Source: Bradyrhizobium semiaridum (GTDB lineage Bacteria > Pseudomonadota > Alphaproteobacteria > Rhizobiales > Xanthobacteraceae). From it: 64,000 nt of DNA. Positions 1 through 8,413 of the stretch are shown here, piece by piece. The DNA lies in contig NZ_JAGKJJ010000036.1 of the NCBI RefSeq assembly GCF_020329505.1, positions 22,618 through 86,617 on the forward strand, in the 5' to 3' direction. The notes under the pieces were generated by a model, which saw only the letters and a list, made by a program, of their open reading frames with translations, did no database searches and was not told the DNA's origin. Position numbers and translations under genes: made by a program. Each line of letters begins with the position of its first letter. Within the stretch, counting starts at the first letter, position 1.

Positions 1-1
1 G

Positions 2-889
2 AGCGAGCAGGCCGCCGGCATGGCATCCTATGTCGCGGCCTATCGCGTCGGCATGCTGGTCTCGACCGCGGGCGCATTGTTCATCGTCAGCGGCTTCGAA
101 TCGTCGGGCCTTGCGCGTCCATCGGCGTGGATGTGGGGCTATGTGGTGATGGCGGCGATGATCCTGATCGGCGTCGTCACCGCCCTTGCCGCCACCGAGC
201 CGGCGCAATCGCGGGACGCCGAAGCCGCCACCCATGCCCAGAATGCGGCGCAACGCGTGTTCCACGCCGCGCTCGGCGCGTTCTCCGAGTTCCTGACCCG
301 CAAGGACGCCTTCGCCGCGTTGGCCTTCGTGGTGCTGTTCAAGTTCACCGACGCGTTCTCCGGCACCATGACCGCGCCGTTCGTGATCGACATCGGCTTC
401 TCCAAGGTCGACTACGCCGCGATCGTGAAGGGCGTCGGCCTCGCCGCGACGCTGATCGGCGGCTTTGCCGGCGGCTTCGTGGCGCGGCGCTACCCCCTCG
501 CGACCAGCCTCTGGATCGGCGGCGTGCTGCAGGCGCTGGCCAATCTCTCCTTCTCCTGGCTCGCCCATGTCGGCGTCAATCAATGGGCGCTGGCGCTCGC
601 GATCACCGCGGAGAACTTCACCAGCGCGATCGGCACCGTGATCTTCGTCGCCTATCTCTCGGCGCTGTGCCGCAATCCGCTGCACACCGCGACCCAGTAC
701 GCGCTGCTCACCGCGCTCGCCGCGGTCGGCCGCACCTATCTGTCATCGGGTGCCGGCTATGTGGCGCAGTATGTCGGCTGGTCGGCGTTCTTTGTGATCT
801 GCGTGCTGGTCGCGATCCCGAGCCTGCTGCTGCTCGCCTGGCTGCAACGGCGGGGGCATTTCGACGAGCTCGGGCCGGTGCGGGTTTAG
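2..889 (+). CDS. AmpG-like MFS permease, 5' end outside the window
   Basis: This is the C-terminal ~295 residues of a multi-pass carrier. The frame is already open at the left edge, so the first visible ATG at 20 is internal. The text around it (AAYRVGMLVSTAGALF) and the repeated hydrophobic helices resemble the AmpG family, MFS proteins that import anhydro-muropeptides released in peptidoglycan turnover. About seven or eight membrane helices can be counted, followed by a short basic tail. Another MFS subfamily is possible, because the diagnostic N-terminal half is missing. The gene is followed by a palindromic repeat and a convergent small secreted-protein gene. Confidence 0.72.
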   Translation, partial: SEQAAGMASYVAAYRVGMLVSTAGALFIVSGFESSGLARPSAWMWGYVVMAAMILIGVVTALAATEPAQSRDAEAATHAQNAAQRVFHAALGAFSEFLTRKDAFAALAFVVLFKFTDAFSGTMTAPFVIDIGFSKVDYAAIVKGVGLAATLIGGFAGGFVARRYPLATSLWIGGVLQALANLSFSWLAHVGVNQWALALAITAENFTSAIGTVIFVAYLSALCRNPLHTATQYALLTALAAVGRTYLSSGAGYVAQYVGWSAFFVICVLVAIPSLLLLAWLQRRGHFDELGPVRV

Positions 890-927
890 CTCAGGGTGAC
901 GATGATGGAATTGCGGTAAGCCTCCCC

Positions 928-1048
928 GTCGTCCTGGCGAAAGCCAGGACCCATAACCACCGAATCTGATTGAGAGCGGGATAGTGGCCCCAGCGTCGCG
1001 CAACACCAAGCAGTTGGGATAATGGGTCCTGGCTTTCGCCAGGACGAC
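928..1048 (+). repeat. 121-bp palindromic repeat, class 1 copy A
   Basis: The ends are inverted copies of about 27 bp (GTCGTCCTGGCGAAAGCCAG... on the left), and each end contains its own small hairpin (CCTGGC/GCCAGG). Two further copies lie at 38002-38122 (inverted) and 57601-57720. The element lies between the convergent permease and secreted-protein genes, where it could act as a bidirectional terminator. It carries no coding sequence of its own and is of MITE/REP size. Confidence 0.85.
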
Positions 1049-1101
1049 GCTGAACGTTTGGTGCCGCTCATGGGCGATGACAGCGGAATTGGGGCGCGAG
1101 C

Positions 1102-1527
1102 CTACTTCGTCACCACGCTCCACTTTGTGACGATGGCTTCGCTGACCTGGCCGGCGTCCTGGGCGCAGGCGACCTCGTCGATCTTCACCGAGATTTCCTT
1201 GCCGACGAGCCGCTTGAGCTGCGTGGTCTGCGCGTCGCTGGTGGTGACGAGCTGGAAGGTCTCGGGACCGGTCTCGAGGTTGCAGAGGCCGTTCGGCGCC
1301 GGCAGGCGGCGCGGCTCGCTGGTGATCTGGTAGGTCGCGACCCGCTTGCCCTGCTTGCCGGCACGCACCCGCAGGGCGCTGAGTTCCCCCGACAGCACGT
1401 CGCCGGCATGGATCGGCTTGCCGGGCTTCTGCGGCACGTCGGCCTGCTGCGCTATCGCGCAGGGGGACGCCAGAGTTACCGCCAGAAGCGCAAAGCTCAG
1501 GCGGACGCCGAATCGGTATGTCGTCAT
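1102..1527 (-). CDS. hypothetical secreted protein, 141 aa
   Basis: I chose the ATG at 1527 rather than the upstream in-frame start at 1590, because it places a typical signal peptide at the N-terminus: a short basic region, then a hydrophobic stretch ending near ASPCAIAQQ at residues ~18-27. The mature part is ~115 residues with two cysteines (in NGLCNLE and EVACAQD), which could form a disulfide in the periplasm. I do not recognise the family and assign no function. It is transcribed alone, convergent with the permease on its left; the next leftward gene upstream is recR's 3' end about 140 bp away. Confidence 0.6.
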   Translation of the reverse strand: MTTYRFGVRLSFALLAVTLASPCAIAQQADVPQKPGKPIHAGDVLSGELSALRVRAGKQGKRVATYQITSEPRRLPAPNGLCNLETGPETFQLVTTSDAQTTQLKRLVGKEISVKIDEVACAQDAGQVSEAIVTKWSVVTK

Positions 1528-1667
1528 GTCGAGTGAATCCGTATTTGATTCGCGAGCAGCGTGAATGACCGTCCCCGAATCGTCATCCACCCTATCACAT
1601 TGTTTCAGCGCGGCCTCTTCAGATGCCCAACGGGCATCGCCGCGTCCGGCCTTTTGAACCTTTGGCG

Positions 1668-2273
1668 CTAGAATAGCGTCCGCTGCCGCATCGCAGCCGA
1701 TAGCGTACCTTCGTCGAGATAATCAAGCTCGCCGCCGACCGGGACGCCATGCGCCAGCCGCGTCACCCGCACATTGGCTTCCGATAACAGGTCGGTGATG
1801 TAATGCGCCGTGGTCTGGCCGTCGACGGTGGCATTGAGCGCCAGGATGATCTCGCTGACCTCAGGCGCATGCGCGCGTGCCACCAACTGATCGATGGTGA
1901 GGTCCTGCGGGCCGACGCCGTCGAGCGGCGACAGCGTCGCGCCCAGCACGTGATAGCGGCCATTGGTCGCGTTGGCGCGTTCCAGCGCCCAGAGATCGGC
2001 AACATCGGCGACCACGACAATGATCGAGGGATCGCGGCGTGGATCGGTGCATACCGTGCAGGGATTATGTGTATCGATGTTGCCGCAGGTCTTGCAGACC
2101 TGGATCTTGTCGATCGCCACCTGCAGCGCCGCGGTCAGGGGCGTCATCAGCGCTTCGCGCTTCTTGATCAGGTGCAGCGCCGCGCGCCGCGCCGAGCGCG
2201 GCCCAAGCCCGGGCAAACGCGCCAGGAGCTGGATCAGGCGTTCAATCTCGGGGCCGGCAACGCTTGCGGGCAT
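1668..2273 (-). CDS. recR: recombination mediator RecR
   Basis: RecR acts with RecF/RecO to load RecA at gapped DNA. From the ATG at 2273 the protein is 201 residues, the normal family size. It begins PASVAGPEIERLIQ and contains the helix-hairpin-helix-like LPGLGPRSARRAALHL, a four-cysteine zinc motif (CKTC, then CTVC) and a Toprim-like strand (IIVVVADVADLWALE). An in-frame TTG at 2330 would add 19 residues, but those codons lie in a palindromic repeat, so I reject that start. It is the last gene of the leftward dnaX-ybaB-recR cluster, a standard bacterial arrangement. Confidence 0.93.
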   Translation of the reverse strand: MPASVAGPEIERLIQLLARLPGLGPRSARRAALHLIKKREALMTPLTAALQVAIDKIQVCKTCGNIDTHNPCTVCTDPRRDPSIIVVVADVADLWALERANATNGRYHVLGATLSPLDGVGPQDLTIDQLVARAHAPEVSEIILALNATVDGQTTAHYITDLLSEANVRVTRLAHGVPVGGELDYLDEGTLSAAMRQRTLF

Positions 2274-2275
2274 TA

Positions 2276-2325
2276 GAGCATGATCCGGAAAAGTGCGAAG
2301 CGGTTTTCCGAGAAGATCATGCTCA
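2276..2325. repeat. alphaproteobacterial AGAGCATGATC palindrome
   Basis: This is an imperfect palindrome with outer arms AGAGCATGATC and GATCATGCTC and inner arms around CCGGAAAA and TTTTCCG. It lies between ybaB and recR, immediately before the recR ATG. Elements with this core are common in Rhizobiales intergenic DNA (established knowledge; copy number not checked here). It is open in the recR frame and so lengthens the apparent reading frame. Confidence 0.8.
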
Positions 2326-2366
2326 AACAAAGAGCCAAGCGATGATTCATCTTGATCTCACCGCAC

Positions 2367-2687
2367 CTATGTCGGACCGAATCCCGGCGGCAGGCCGAGG
2401 CCGCCGGTGAGCGCCATCATCTTTTCCTGCATCGCGGTCTCGGCCTTGCGGCGCGCATCGCCCAGCGCGGTGACGAGCAGGTCCTCGAGCACCTCGCGCT
2501 CTTCTTCCTTCATCAGCGAGGGATCGATCTTGACGCCCTTCACCTCCATCTTCGCGGTCATGCGGACCGCGACCAGGCCGCCGCCGGAAATGCCCTCGAC
2601 CTCGACATTGCCGAGTTCGTCCTGCATCGCCTGCATCTTCGATTGCAGCTGCGCTGCCTGCTTCATCATGCCGAGAAAATCAGCCAT
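2367..2687 (-). CDS. YbaB/EbfC nucleoid-associated protein
   Basis: This small DNA-binding protein of 106 residues binds DNA as a dimer and is usually encoded between dnaX and recR, as here. It starts MADFLGMMKQAAQLQSKMQ, the usual amphipathic helix, followed by the VEGISGGGLVAV beta region and a Glu/Lys-rich helix. The C-terminal tail (GGLGLPPGFGP) is a typical Gly/Pro ending. The stop is followed by the palindromic element in front of recR, and the start lies about 20 bp after the dnaX stop, which indicates cotranscription. Confidence 0.95.
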   Translation of the reverse strand: MADFLGMMKQAAQLQSKMQAMQDELGNVEVEGISGGGLVAVRMTAKMEVKGVKIDPSLMKEEEREVLEDLLVTALGDARRKAETAMQEKMMALTGGLGLPPGFGPT

Positions 2688-2708
2688 GGCTCAATCCCTG
2701 TGACCAGA

Positions 2709-4559
2709 TCAATCGTCGTCGCTGTCGGAAGTTTCAATCGCGTCTTCGCCGGCGGCATCCGCGACCGGGACCTCGGCGGCCAGGCGGCGAACCTCGATCA
2801 CCTTGGTGCCGGGAAATCGCGCCAGCACCTCCTGCACCCGCGGATCGGCCTCGGCGGCGCGCTGATGCTCGCTGCGCGCCTGTTCGTTCTGCGAGCGCAC
2901 CGTCGGCTGGCCGGCCTCGTTGGAGATGATCACGGTCCAGCGCCGCCCGGTCCATAGTTCGAGCTTGCGCGACAGATCGGTGACCAGCGCGCGCTGGGCT
3001 TTCGGCTCCAGCGCGATCTCGAGCTGGCCGTCCTCGATGCGCACCAGCCGCACATCGGCTTCCAGCGCGGCCTTCGTCATGATGTCGCGCTTCTCGCCGG
3101 CGAGCGCGATCAGTTGCGGAAAGCTCGATATCCGCAGCGCGGGTGTCGCACCGGCTGCAGGCGCGGCCATCTGCGGCCGCGCCGCGAGATCGGCGCGCGG
3201 CGCGCCCTGCGGCGCGCGGACCGGCGCGGAGGATGCCGCAGACATCGCCGATGTCGGCGCGCCGCGTGACGCCGCTGAAGCCCCTGATGATATCGCGGGC
3301 GCCGAGCCGCCGCCATTCTGCTCGATCATCCGGATGACTTCGTCCGGCGTCGGCAGGTCGGCGACATAGGCGATCCGCACCAGCACCATTTCCGCCGCCG
3401 CCGCGGGCCGCGTCGCGGTCTGCACCTCGGCGATGCCCTTGAGCAGCATCTGCCACATCCGCGACAGCACGCGCGTCGACAGCTTGGCCGCATACTCGCG
3501 CGCGCGGACGCGCTCGGTCTCGCCGAACGCGACATTGTCTGCGGTCGCGGGGACGAACTTCACGCGGGTGACGAAATTGACGAACTCGGCGAGATCGGAC
3601 AGCACCACGACCGGATCGGCGCCGACGTCGTATTGCGCGCGGAACTCGGCGAAGGCGCTGGCGATGTCGCCACGCGCCAGCGAATCGAAGAGGTCGATGA
3701 CGCGGGTGCGGTCGGCGAGGCCGAGCATCTGCCTGACCGCATCGGCCTTCACCTGGCCGGCGGCATGCGCGATCGCCTGGTCGAACAGCGACAGCGAGTC
3801 GCGCACCGAGCCTTCGGCGGCACGCGCGATGATGCCGAGCGCCTCCGGCTCGACCCCGACGCCTTCCTTGGCCGCGATATTGCCGAGGTGCTTCATCAGC
3901 ACGTCGGCCTCGACGCGGCGCAGGTCGAAGCGCTGGCAGCGCGACAGCACCGTGATCGGCACCTTGCGGATCTCGGTGGTGGCGAACACGAATTTTGCGT
4001 GCTCCGGCGGCTCCTCCAGCGTCTTCAGGAAGGCGTTGAACGCCGCCGTCGACAGCATGTGGACTTCGTCGATGATGTAGACCTTGTAGCGCGCGCTGGC
4101 CGGCGCGTAGCGCACGCTGTCGTTGATCTGGCGGACATCGTCGACGCCGGTGTGGGAGGCGGCGTCCATCTCCAGCACGTCCATGTGCCGGCTTTCCATG
4201 ATCGCCTGGCAGTGCACGCCGAGGTCGGGCATGTGGATGGTCGGCCCCTGCACCGAACCGTCCGGCTTCTCGTAGTTCAGCGCGCGGGCAAGAATGCGGG
4301 CGGTCGTGGTCTTGCCGACCCCGCGCACCCCGGTCAGGATCCAGGCCTGCGGAATCCGCCCGGTCTCGAACGCGTTCGAGACGGTGCGCACCATGGCCTC
4401 CTGGCCGATCAGGTCCTCGAAGCTGGAGGGGCGGTATTTGCGGGCGAGGACGCGGTAGGGCCTGGCGGCATCCGCCGCGCCCAAATCGAAACCGCCTTGG
4501 TCAAAGCTGCCTTGGCCTGCACCGTCGGACGAGTGGGGAGGGTCGCCAGCGTCGTTCAT
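2709..4559 (-). CDS. dnaX: DNA polymerase III subunits gamma/tau
   Basis: This is the clamp-loader ATPase of the replisome, 616 residues. An AAA+ module fills the first ~370 residues: Walker A GVRGVGKTTT near residue 78, Walker B IIDEVHMLS near 160, and sensor 1 in FVFATTE. Only one cysteine (GVHCQAI) is left where E. coli DnaX has a zinc module; I believe this loss is usual in alphaproteobacteria. The middle is Ala/Ser/Pro-rich and the C-terminal ~120 residues resemble the tau domain. The end is very acidic. The SRP RNA gene lies upstream on the same strand and ybaB-recR downstream. I see no obvious slippage heptamer for a short gamma form. Confidence 0.95.
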   Translation of the reverse strand: MNDAGDPPHSSDGAGQGSFDQGGFDLGAADAARPYRVLARKYRPSSFEDLIGQEAMVRTVSNAFETGRIPQAWILTGVRGVGKTTTARILARALNYEKPDGSVQGPTIHMPDLGVHCQAIMESRHMDVLEMDAASHTGVDDVRQINDSVRYAPASARYKVYIIDEVHMLSTAAFNAFLKTLEEPPEHAKFVFATTEIRKVPITVLSRCQRFDLRRVEADVLMKHLGNIAAKEGVGVEPEALGIIARAAEGSVRDSLSLFDQAIAHAAGQVKADAVRQMLGLADRTRVIDLFDSLARGDIASAFAEFRAQYDVGADPVVVLSDLAEFVNFVTRVKFVPATADNVAFGETERVRAREYAAKLSTRVLSRMWQMLLKGIAEVQTATRPAAAAEMVLVRIAYVADLPTPDEVIRMIEQNGGGSAPAISSGASAASRGAPTSAMSAASSAPVRAPQGAPRADLAARPQMAAPAAGATPALRISSFPQLIALAGEKRDIMTKAALEADVRLVRIEDGQLEIALEPKAQRALVTDLSRKLELWTGRRWTVIISNEAGQPTVRSQNEQARSEHQRAAEADPRVQEVLARFPGTKVIEVRRLAAEVPVADAAGEDAIETSDSDDD

Positions 4560-4583
4560 GCGTCGATCCGCAACTTGATCTCT

Positions 4584-4688
4584 CCAGAGCGTTTTCCGCT
4601 CCGATGGAATCGGAGCGGAGCTCTGGATTCTTGTTTTGACGCGTTTTCTTTACGCGAACCGGTAACCACTTCGCTCAAAAACGCTCCA
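4584..4688. repeat. AGAGCGTTTTC-type palindromic repeat between ffs and dnaX
   Basis: The region contains nested inverted repeats. A GCTCCGAT/ATCGGAGC hairpin sits inside CCAGAGC/GCTCTGG arms, and a second GAGCGTTTT-like arm occurs in inverted orientation near 4675-4686. It lies between the leftward SRP RNA gene and the leftward dnaX gene, so it could separate their transcripts. The AGAGCGTTTTC core is a frequent Rhizobiales intergenic motif. Confidence 0.65.
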
Positions 4689-4774
4689 GGGCAGCCGGCG
4701 TGCGGATAGGAGCCAAAATCGAGCGGCCGGGCGCGGAGACCGCCGTTCCAGCGCGATTCGCTCGGAAAAACAGG

Positions 4775-4872
4775 TAGGAGACTGACGAGCGACCCGATCC
4801 GGACCTCGTTAGGGCTGCTTCCTTCCGGACCTGACCCGGTTGGCGAGTGGCTCGTCCACCGCCAATCTCCCG
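4775..4872 (-). ncRNA. ffs: SRP RNA, small bacterial 4.5S type
   Basis: Read on the minus strand, the region holds the invariant apical motif GGTCAGGTCCGGAAGGAAGC (reverse complement at about 4811-4834), which forms the GGAA-loop hairpin bound by Ffh. Flanking sequences pair: GACGAGC near 4850 with GCTCGTC near 4785, and GGAGATTGG near 4870 with CTCC near 4775, giving the long rod expected of a ~97-nt RNA. Exact ends are estimates. The place, upstream of dnaX on the same strand, is a common location for ffs. Further upstream (about 4873-4905) a TTGCTT and an AAATAG hexamer may be its promoter, but this is weak. Confidence 0.93.
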
Positions 4873-4970
4873 GTCCCTATTTGGGGCCAAAAGCGCCGGA
4901 AAGCAAGCGGCCTGACGCAGCTTGGCGGTCCGGTTTGTGGGACTTGTAAGGGAACACGGAAAGGCATTAC

Positions 4971-5396
<426 letters not shown>

Positions 5397-5402
5397 TATT
5401 CA

Positions 5403-6353
5403 ATGTCCGCATCCAATTCGTTTCCGCTCGGGCAACCGGCCTTCGTCACCAATGTGCTCGACCGCGCGGCGCATCTGCGCACCAATGACGAAAAGCTGTT
5501 CGCGCTGGAGGGCCACCGCGAGGCCAGAGCCTATGTGATCTACCGCGACTCGCTGGTGGTGAAGCGGGAGGATGGCGGCGCCCGCGCGCTGCTGTCGCTC
5601 GACGAGGCGCGCGGCTTCGGCGCCAATCCCGGCACGATCTTCCTCGGCCTGCGCGACGGCGCGCCGGTGTTCGGCATGGGCATCGCGCCGCAGGCCGCCG
5701 AGAAGCTGGTCGGGCGCAGCGACGTCGCGGTCACCGAATTGCGCGGCATGGCGATGCAGGGCGTGGTGCCGGTCGAGCAGCTCTCGGCCATCGCGATGGC
5801 GAAATCGCTGGTGAGCTGGCACCAGCGCCACGGCTTCTGCGCCAATTGCGGCGTGCGCACCGCGATGAAGGACGGCGGCTGGAAGCGCGAATGCCCGAGC
5901 TGCAAGGCCGAGCATTTCCCGCGCACCGACCCGGTCGTGATCATGCTGGTGACCCATGGCGACCGCGTGCTGCTCGGCCGCCAGAAGCAGTTCATGCCCG
6001 GCATGTATTCCTGCCTCGCCGGCTTCGTCGAGGCGGCCGAGACCATCGAGGATGCGGTGCGCCGCGAGATCTTCGAGGAATCCGGCATCCGCTGCACCGA
6101 CGTCAATTACTACATGACGCAGCCCTGGCCCTATCCGTCATCGCTGATGATCGGCTGCACCGCGCGCGCGACCAACGAGGAGATCGTGGTCGACCGTGCC
6201 GAGCTGGAGGACGCCCGCTGGTTCGACCGGGCCGAGGCGACGCTGATGCTGAAGCGCGAGCACCCCGACGGCCTCGCCGGCCCGCATCCGTTCGCCATTG
6301 CCCATCATCTGCTCGGCCGCTGGGTGCACGACGGAGCCGGCTCCGGCAAATAG
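5403..6353 (+). CDS. nudC: NAD(H) pyrophosphatase / RNA deNADding enzyme NudC
   Basis: This 316-residue Nudix protein cleaves NAD(H) to NMN(H) and AMP, and in E. coli it removes NAD caps from RNA. A four-cysteine zinc ribbon is formed by Cys146, 149, 164 and 167. The Nudix box at residues 207-229 is complete (G-x5-E-x7-REIFEESGI). The NudC-specific motif after it reads TQPWPYPSS at 239-247, close to the SQPWPFPxS consensus. The N-terminal ~130 residues are the less conserved NudC domain. It starts 6 bp after the HIT gene, and the two nucleotide-cleaving enzymes are probably cotranscribed. Confidence 0.95.
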   Translation: MSASNSFPLGQPAFVTNVLDRAAHLRTNDEKLFALEGHREARAYVIYRDSLVVKREDGGARALLSLDEARGFGANPGTIFLGLRDGAPVFGMGIAPQAAEKLVGRSDVAVTELRGMAMQGVVPVEQLSAIAMAKSLVSWHQRHGFCANCGVRTAMKDGGWKRECPSCKAEHFPRTDPVVIMLVTHGDRVLLGRQKQFMPGMYSCLAGFVEAAETIEDAVRREIFEESGIRCTDVNYYMTQPWPYPSSLMIGCTARATNEEIVVDRAELEDARWFDRAEATLMLKREHPDGLAGPHPFAIAHHLLGRWVHDGAGSGK

Positions 6354-6432
6354 TGGGAACCGGACATCGTTCTGCCGATTAGATCGGACACCGGTTCTGG
6401 CAGTTGACGGAACCCTCGCGACGGACCCCCGC

Positions 6433-7380
6433 ATGAATCCTCAAAACGGCGCCTCAAAAGTCCCGCCCCGCATCCTCTGCATCGGCCTTCCGGTGCGCGA
6501 CCTGACCTTCCGCGTCAGCGTGCCGGCGCGCGGCTCTAAGGAAAATGCGACGCATTTCGACGAGATCTGCGGCGGCAACGCCCTGAATGCGGCGATCGGG
6601 ATCGCCCGGCTCGGCGGCCGCGCCTCGATCTGCGGACCGATGGGCGATGCCAGGGAAACCTCGAGCCGCTACATCTTCGAGAAAATGGCCGAAGAAGGCA
6701 TCGAGACCAACCATCTCATCCACATGCCGAACCTGGTGACGCCGATCTCGGCGATCATGATCGACGACACCGGCGAGCGCACCATCGTCACCTTCCGCGA
6801 TCCCGAACTCTGGAAGGTGAAGCTGCCGCCGACCGACGTGCTGCTGGAGGATTGCGCGGCGATCCTGACCGAGAGCCGCTGCGCCTCTTTCTGCACCGAG
6901 CTGTGCGCCGAGGCTGTCAGGCGCGGCATCCCCGTGGTAGTCGACGTCGACCGCGCGATGTCGATGCGCGAGGGGTTGCTTACCGCCTCCTCCCACCTGG
7001 TGTTTTCCAGCGAGCCGCTGCAGGAGACCGCCGACGTCACCGACGACGGCCAGGCGCTGCGGAAGCTCGCCGAGCTGACCCCCTCCTTCCTGGCCGGGAC
7101 CCGCGGCCCAAGGGGCACCATCTGGCTCAATGAGAGGGGCGCGCTGGAGGAGACCCCGGCGTTCCCAGTGCATACCGTCGACACGCTCGGGGCCGGCGAC
7201 GTCTTCCACGGGGCGTTCGCGCTGGCCGTCACCGAGGGGCAGGAGCTGCGGCAGGCGCTGCGCTTCGCCTCGGCCGCCGCAGCGCTGAAATGCACCCGCT
7301 ACGGGGGCGCTTATGCCGCACCGCAACGTGCTGAAGTTGAAGCGTTTTTGGCCGAACACCAGGAAGCCTCGACGGTTTAG
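6433..7380 (+). CDS. PfkB/ribokinase-family sugar kinase
   Basis: I chose the ATG at 6433 (315 residues); an earlier in-frame start at 6298 lies inside nudC. The protein begins with the family strand ILCIGLPVRDLTF. It has the substrate-site region FDEICGGNALNAAIG around residues 38-56 and ends with PfkB signature 2, DTLGAGDVFHGAFA, where Asp256 is the predicted catalytic base. The family phosphorylates sugars or nucleosides with ATP. The sequence does not settle the substrate, and no sugar transporter or other pathway gene is adjacent. It could belong to the same transcription unit as nudC (80 bp gap). Confidence 0.88.
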   Translation: MNPQNGASKVPPRILCIGLPVRDLTFRVSVPARGSKENATHFDEICGGNALNAAIGIARLGGRASICGPMGDARETSSRYIFEKMAEEGIETNHLIHMPNLVTPISAIMIDDTGERTIVTFRDPELWKVKLPPTDVLLEDCAAILTESRCASFCTELCAEAVRRGIPVVVDVDRAMSMREGLLTASSHLVFSSEPLQETADVTDDGQALRKLAELTPSFLAGTRGPRGTIWLNERGALEETPAFPVHTVDTLGAGDVFHGAFALAVTEGQELRQALRFASAAAALKCTRYGGAYAAPQRAEVEAFLAEHQEASTV

Positions 7381-7456
7381 GCGGACAGGAACCGCTTGCT
7401 CGAGAAGATTTTTCTCTATATGAGGGATATCGAACCTTCATGTGGAACTTTCTTCT

Positions 7457-7954
7457 ATGTCCGACGCTGCCATTCAGATTCCAGAGAACCGCCGGCTTGA
7501 CGCCATCGACCGCAAGATCCTGACCGTGCTGCAGGAGGACGCCTCGCTCTCCGTCGCCGAGATCGGCGACCGGGTCGGGCTGTCGTCGACGCCGTGCTGG
7601 AAGCGCATCCAGCGGCTGGAGGCCGACGGGGTGATCCTGCGCCGGGTGGCGCTGGTCGACCAGAACAAGATCGGGCTCGGGATCTCGGTGTTCGTCTCGG
7701 TCGAGAGCGCCGACCATTCGGAAGCCTGGTTGCGCAAATTCGCCGACGCCGTCAGCGCCATGCCGGAGGTGATGGAGTTCTACCGGATGGCCGGCGACGT
7801 CGACTACATGCTGCGCGTCGTTGTCGCCGACATGCAGGCCTATGACGTCTTCTACAAGAAGCTGATCTCAGCGGTGCCGCTGAAGAACGTCACCTCGCGC
7901 TTCGCGATGGAGAAGATCAAGTCCGTGACCGCACTGCCGGTGCCGGCGGCGTAA
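7457..7954 (+). CDS. Lrp/AsnC-family transcriptional regulator
   Basis: This 165-residue protein has the usual two-part layout. The N-terminal winged HTH (LDAIDRKILTVLQED, then VAEIGDRVGLSSTPCWKRIQ) occupies residues ~13-60, and a C-terminal RAM ligand/oligomerisation domain follows (residues ~75-155, with GDVDYMLRVVV). Such proteins sense amino acids and control amino-acid metabolism genes. I preferred the ATG at 7457 to the in-frame GTG at 7442. The target is unknown. The nearest gene upstream is the sugar kinase, and no divergent gene is present, so autoregulation or remote targets are likely. Confidence 0.93.
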   Translation: MSDAAIQIPENRRLDAIDRKILTVLQEDASLSVAEIGDRVGLSSTPCWKRIQRLEADGVILRRVALVDQNKIGLGISVFVSVESADHSEAWLRKFADAVSAMPEVMEFYRMAGDVDYMLRVVVADMQAYDVFYKKLISAVPLKNVTSRFAMEKIKSVTALPVPAA

Positions 7955-8038
7955 CTCACCGCCACACCCTTGCGCGAACACCCCAAGTAGTTTGCCGGTG
8001 CAGGCATTTACCTGAAGTTAGCGCCGCCAGCATAGTCT

Positions 8039-8413
8039 ATGCCCATGGAGCCGGGGGGCATCATCCCGACGACGCGATGGCCTGCATGGCTGGGCGCGGC
8101 TGCGCTGCTGATCACGAGCTGGATCGTGCTGGCGGCGATGTCGCTCCAGGCGCGTGCGGGTGCCGAGTTGGTCGCTATCGCTTTTCCGCCGTGGTGGAAG
8201 GCTGAACGGGCGTTTCAGGCCACAGCATCCGCCAATGCGTCGATCGTCCGGATGACTGCCGTTCCGACCGTGCTGGTGGTGCGGCCCGATCGCGACGACG
8301 GGCTGCGCCGGCTGTACGCGGCCGGTGCCTGGCTGACCCTTGATCCGCAGGCGATCGCCGCCTGCTTCAAGGCCAATGACGACCTGGGGGCTGGGGATGT
8401 TCGAAGGCAATGA
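8039..8413 (+). CDS. hypothetical single-helix membrane protein preceding a chemoreceptor
   Basis: This is a 124-residue ORF with the high third-position GC of a real gene. An N-terminal hydrophobic helix (residues ~15-37, AWLGAAALLITSWIVLA) is followed by a ~85-residue region that would be periplasmic if the helix is a signal anchor. Its last codons overlap the start region of the chemoreceptor gene (TGA at 8411-8413; receptor starts at 8397 or 8415), which implies translational coupling. I do not recognise a domain. It may be an accessory or ligand-presenting partner of the receptor, but that is only an inference from the overlap. Confidence 0.6.
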   Translation: MPMEPGGIIPTTRWPAWLGAAALLITSWIVLAAMSLQARAGAELVAIAFPPWWKAERAFQATASANASIVRMTAVPTVLVVRPDRDDGLRRLYAAGAWLTLDPQAIAACFKANDDLGAGDVRRQ

